DNA of 64,000 nt, from positions 176,311,179 through 176,375,178 of the forward strand of contig CM039462.1 in NCBI GenBank assembly GCA_022414725.1, in the 5' to 3' direction. Positions 62,350 to 64,000 of this stretch are shown one piece after another. The position numbers were made by a program, and so were the translations under genes. The stretch is from Microglena sp. YARC. Lineage: Eukaryota > Chlorophyta > Chlorophyceae > Chlamydomonadales > Chlamydomonadaceae. A model generated the notes under the pieces. The model was not told the origin of the DNA, searched no databases, and saw nothing but the letters and a program-made list of their open reading frames with translations. Every line of letters starts with the position of its first letter. Position 1 is the first letter of the stretch.

Positions 62350-62850
62350 TTCAGCTACTTGCAGCACCTTCTAGACAGCTCCCCTGACTAGATATCCATA
62401 CAAACTTAACGCACCCTAGAGCACCTTGACACAATCAGCTGCCCAGAACTGCTGAAATCGTTGGGATTAGCACATGGGATGTCTCGGGGAACTGCCTGCA
62501 AACTGCTACAAGCAGCAAAAAAGAAAAGCCCTGACCCTCGCTGCACTGCATGTACGTACGCTCTGATATTATTATTGATTGTTATTGTAACTGCCGCAGA
62601 TGGCGAGCAGCAAATTGTTTGACTGGAGCCATGTATTCAATACCTGAGGTACAGAAACATAGGCACACAATTGCCAATGTTGCGGTAACTATGCCCTGTG
62701 TGGTTGTATCTGTGTGGTTGGCTGCAGGTCCTTGCTGGCTAATAGTCCTCTGACCATCTGTGTGGTTGGCTGCAGGTCCTTGCTGGCTAATGGTCCTCTG
62801 ACCATCTGTGTGGTTGGCTGCAGGTCCTGGCTGGCTAGCGGTCCTCTGAC
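62350..62850. repeat. RepC unit, gene-dispersed 'GCAGATGGCGAGCAGC' unit and 48-bp repeat
   Basis: RepC at 62,350-62,515; dispersed unit at 62,595-62,640; then CTGTGTGGTTGGCTGCAGGT/CCTTGCTGGCTAATGGTCCT/CTGACCAT three times at 62,700-62,850. Confidence 0.8.
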
Positions 62851-62989
62851 CATCGCTTCCATTGACAGGATTGGGGCAGCGGATGCTCTGATTGGCCAAT
62901 CCCCACATCCAACTTGCGATGCTCCAGGGCACGACAGAGGACTCTGATCATGTCGCCCTCCTCTCTGAGGCTCACCCCCTGCTTTTGAC

Positions 62990-63660
62990 ATCACTCAAAA
63001 CAAGCGGGCCAAGCTGGGTAGAGATTTCCTCGGTGCCAGAATAGCAGACCAATGGGCTTCTTCTACTTTCTTCTGCTCCTTTCTAACCATTGACAGGACT
63101 GAGGGAGGCAAGGGATGTCCTATCTAAATGCAGGCCCTAGCTTCACTCAAAACAAGCGGGTCAAGCTGGGTAGAGATTTCCTCGGTGCCAGAATAGCAGA
63201 CCAATGGGCTTCTTCTGCTTTCTTCTGCTCCTTTCTAACCATTGACAGGACTGAGGGAGGCAAGGGATGTCCTATCTGAATGCAGGCCCTAACTTCACTC
63301 AAAACAAGCGGGTCAAGCTGGGTAGAGATTTCCTCAGTGCCAGAATAGCAGACCAATGGGCTTCTTCTGCTTTCTTCTGCTCCTTTCTAACCATTGACAG
63401 GACTGAGGGAGGCAAGGGATGTCCTATCTGAATGCAGGCCCTAGCTTCACTCAAAACAAGCGGGTCAAGCTGGGTAGAGATTTCCTCAGTGCCAGAATAG
63501 CAGACCAATGGGCTTCTTCTGCTTTCTTCTGCTCCTTTCTAACCATTGACAGGACTGAGGGAGGCAAGGGATGTCCTATCTGAATGCAGGCCCTAGCTTC
63601 ACTCAAAACAAGCGGGTCAAGCTGGGTAGAGATTTCCTCGGTGCCAGAGTAGCAGACCTG
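62990..63660. repeat. 152-bp tandem repeat (4.4 units)
   Basis: Unit CACTCAAAACAAGCGGGTCA...ATTTCCTCGGTGCCAGAATA...TTCTGCTCCTTTCTAACCAT...GTCCTATCTGAATGCAGGCC. On the minus strand each unit encodes KAEEAHWSAILAPRKSLPSL and TRLF, then stops; it may again be exon-end copies. Confidence 0.9.
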
Positions 63661-64000
63661 GGAGCCTCTTCCGCCTTGTTCCGACCATTAATTCCATTAG
63701 CAGGATTGAGGCAGGGCATGCCCCGTCTGCCAGGAGACTCTAGCTGTCCTTGCGGTAGTGTACCCAGAGATGCAGGAGATGCAAGCCCTAGCTGTCCTAC
63801 TGGTAGTGTACCCAGAGATGCAGGAGATGTAAGCCCTAGATGTCCTACTGGTAGTGGACCCAGAGATGCAGGAGATGCAGGCCCTAGCTGTCCTACTGGT
63901 TGTGGATCCAGAGGCATGGGAGATGTAAGCCCTGGGTGTCCTCCCCGTTTTGGACCCAGAGACACGGGAGATGTAAGCCCCGGCTGTCCTCCCCGTTTTG
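63603..64000 (-). CDS. Repeat-containing open frame running off the right edge (tentative exon)
   Basis: The minus strand is open from the right edge: 19-codon repeats of the type GxLPVGQLGLASPASLGTL (57-bp DNA unit), then GRRGMPCLNPANGINGRNKA, EEAPRSATLAPRKSLPSLTR, LF-stop. The unique stretch joins the 152-bp repeat, whose units copy its end, as seen around real exons elsewhere here. It could be the last exon of a Pro/Gly-rich protein or just a repeat artefact. Confidence 0.3.
   Translation of the reverse strand, partial: KRGGQPGLTSPVSLGPKRGGHPGLTSPMPLDPQPVGQLGPASPASLGPLPVGHLGLTSPASLGTLPVGQLGLASPASLGTLPQGQLESPGRRGMPCLNPANGINGRNKAEEAPRSATLAPRKSLPSLTRLF

Overview
The window looks like nuclear DNA of a green alga. 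Genes have GT-AG introns, a plant-like TATA box, a Ser/Arg-rich organelle transit peptide and a signal-peptide protein. Introns are several kb long and packed with minisatellites, GAATTTG-type simple repeats, TTTAGGG-like stretches and short hAT- and Harbinger-like elements. A Dunaliella-like chlorophyte is my best guess from general knowledge, not a proven assignment. Most long open frames here are by-products of tandem repeats whose unit length is a multiple of three. The real genes are short exons that I located by comparing duplicated loci and checking splice phase.

Main content: (1) A tandem array, all on the minus strand, of a gene for a secreted cysteine-rich protein I do not recognise. 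Copy A starts near 510 and leaves the window on the left. Copy B runs from about 25,855 to 4,259 and copy C from 45,238 to 33,743. B and C each have eight coding exons with identical lengths (223, 101, 83, 130, 62, 223, 184 and 17 nt), matching phases and a 1,023-nt CDS (340 aa); by hand count the proteins are about 85% identical. (2) Head-to-head with copy C on the plus strand (45,701 to 59,502) lies a five-exon gene for a 267-aa, probably organelle-targeted protein whose C-terminal half resembles DUF3783. Its first intron is 8 kb. (3) 26-33 kb is intergenic mobile-element debris: a tRNA-derived SINE split by a 1.26-kb hAT-type element that carries extra sequence, several 8-bp-TSD MITEs, and a possible LTR remnant. 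(4) 59.5-64 kb is mostly tandem repeats, with a repeat-built open frame running off the right edge.

The most unusual observation is that the intron arrays often begin at, and include, the exon-intron junction. Donor or acceptor halves of nearly every exon in copies B and C and in the DUF3783-like gene are re-copied several times into the adjoining intron, making arrays of decoy splice sites. Comparing introns of B and C also gives empty sites for three insertions, which dates them after the gene duplication. No rRNA, functional tRNA, CRISPR array or complete transposase gene was found.
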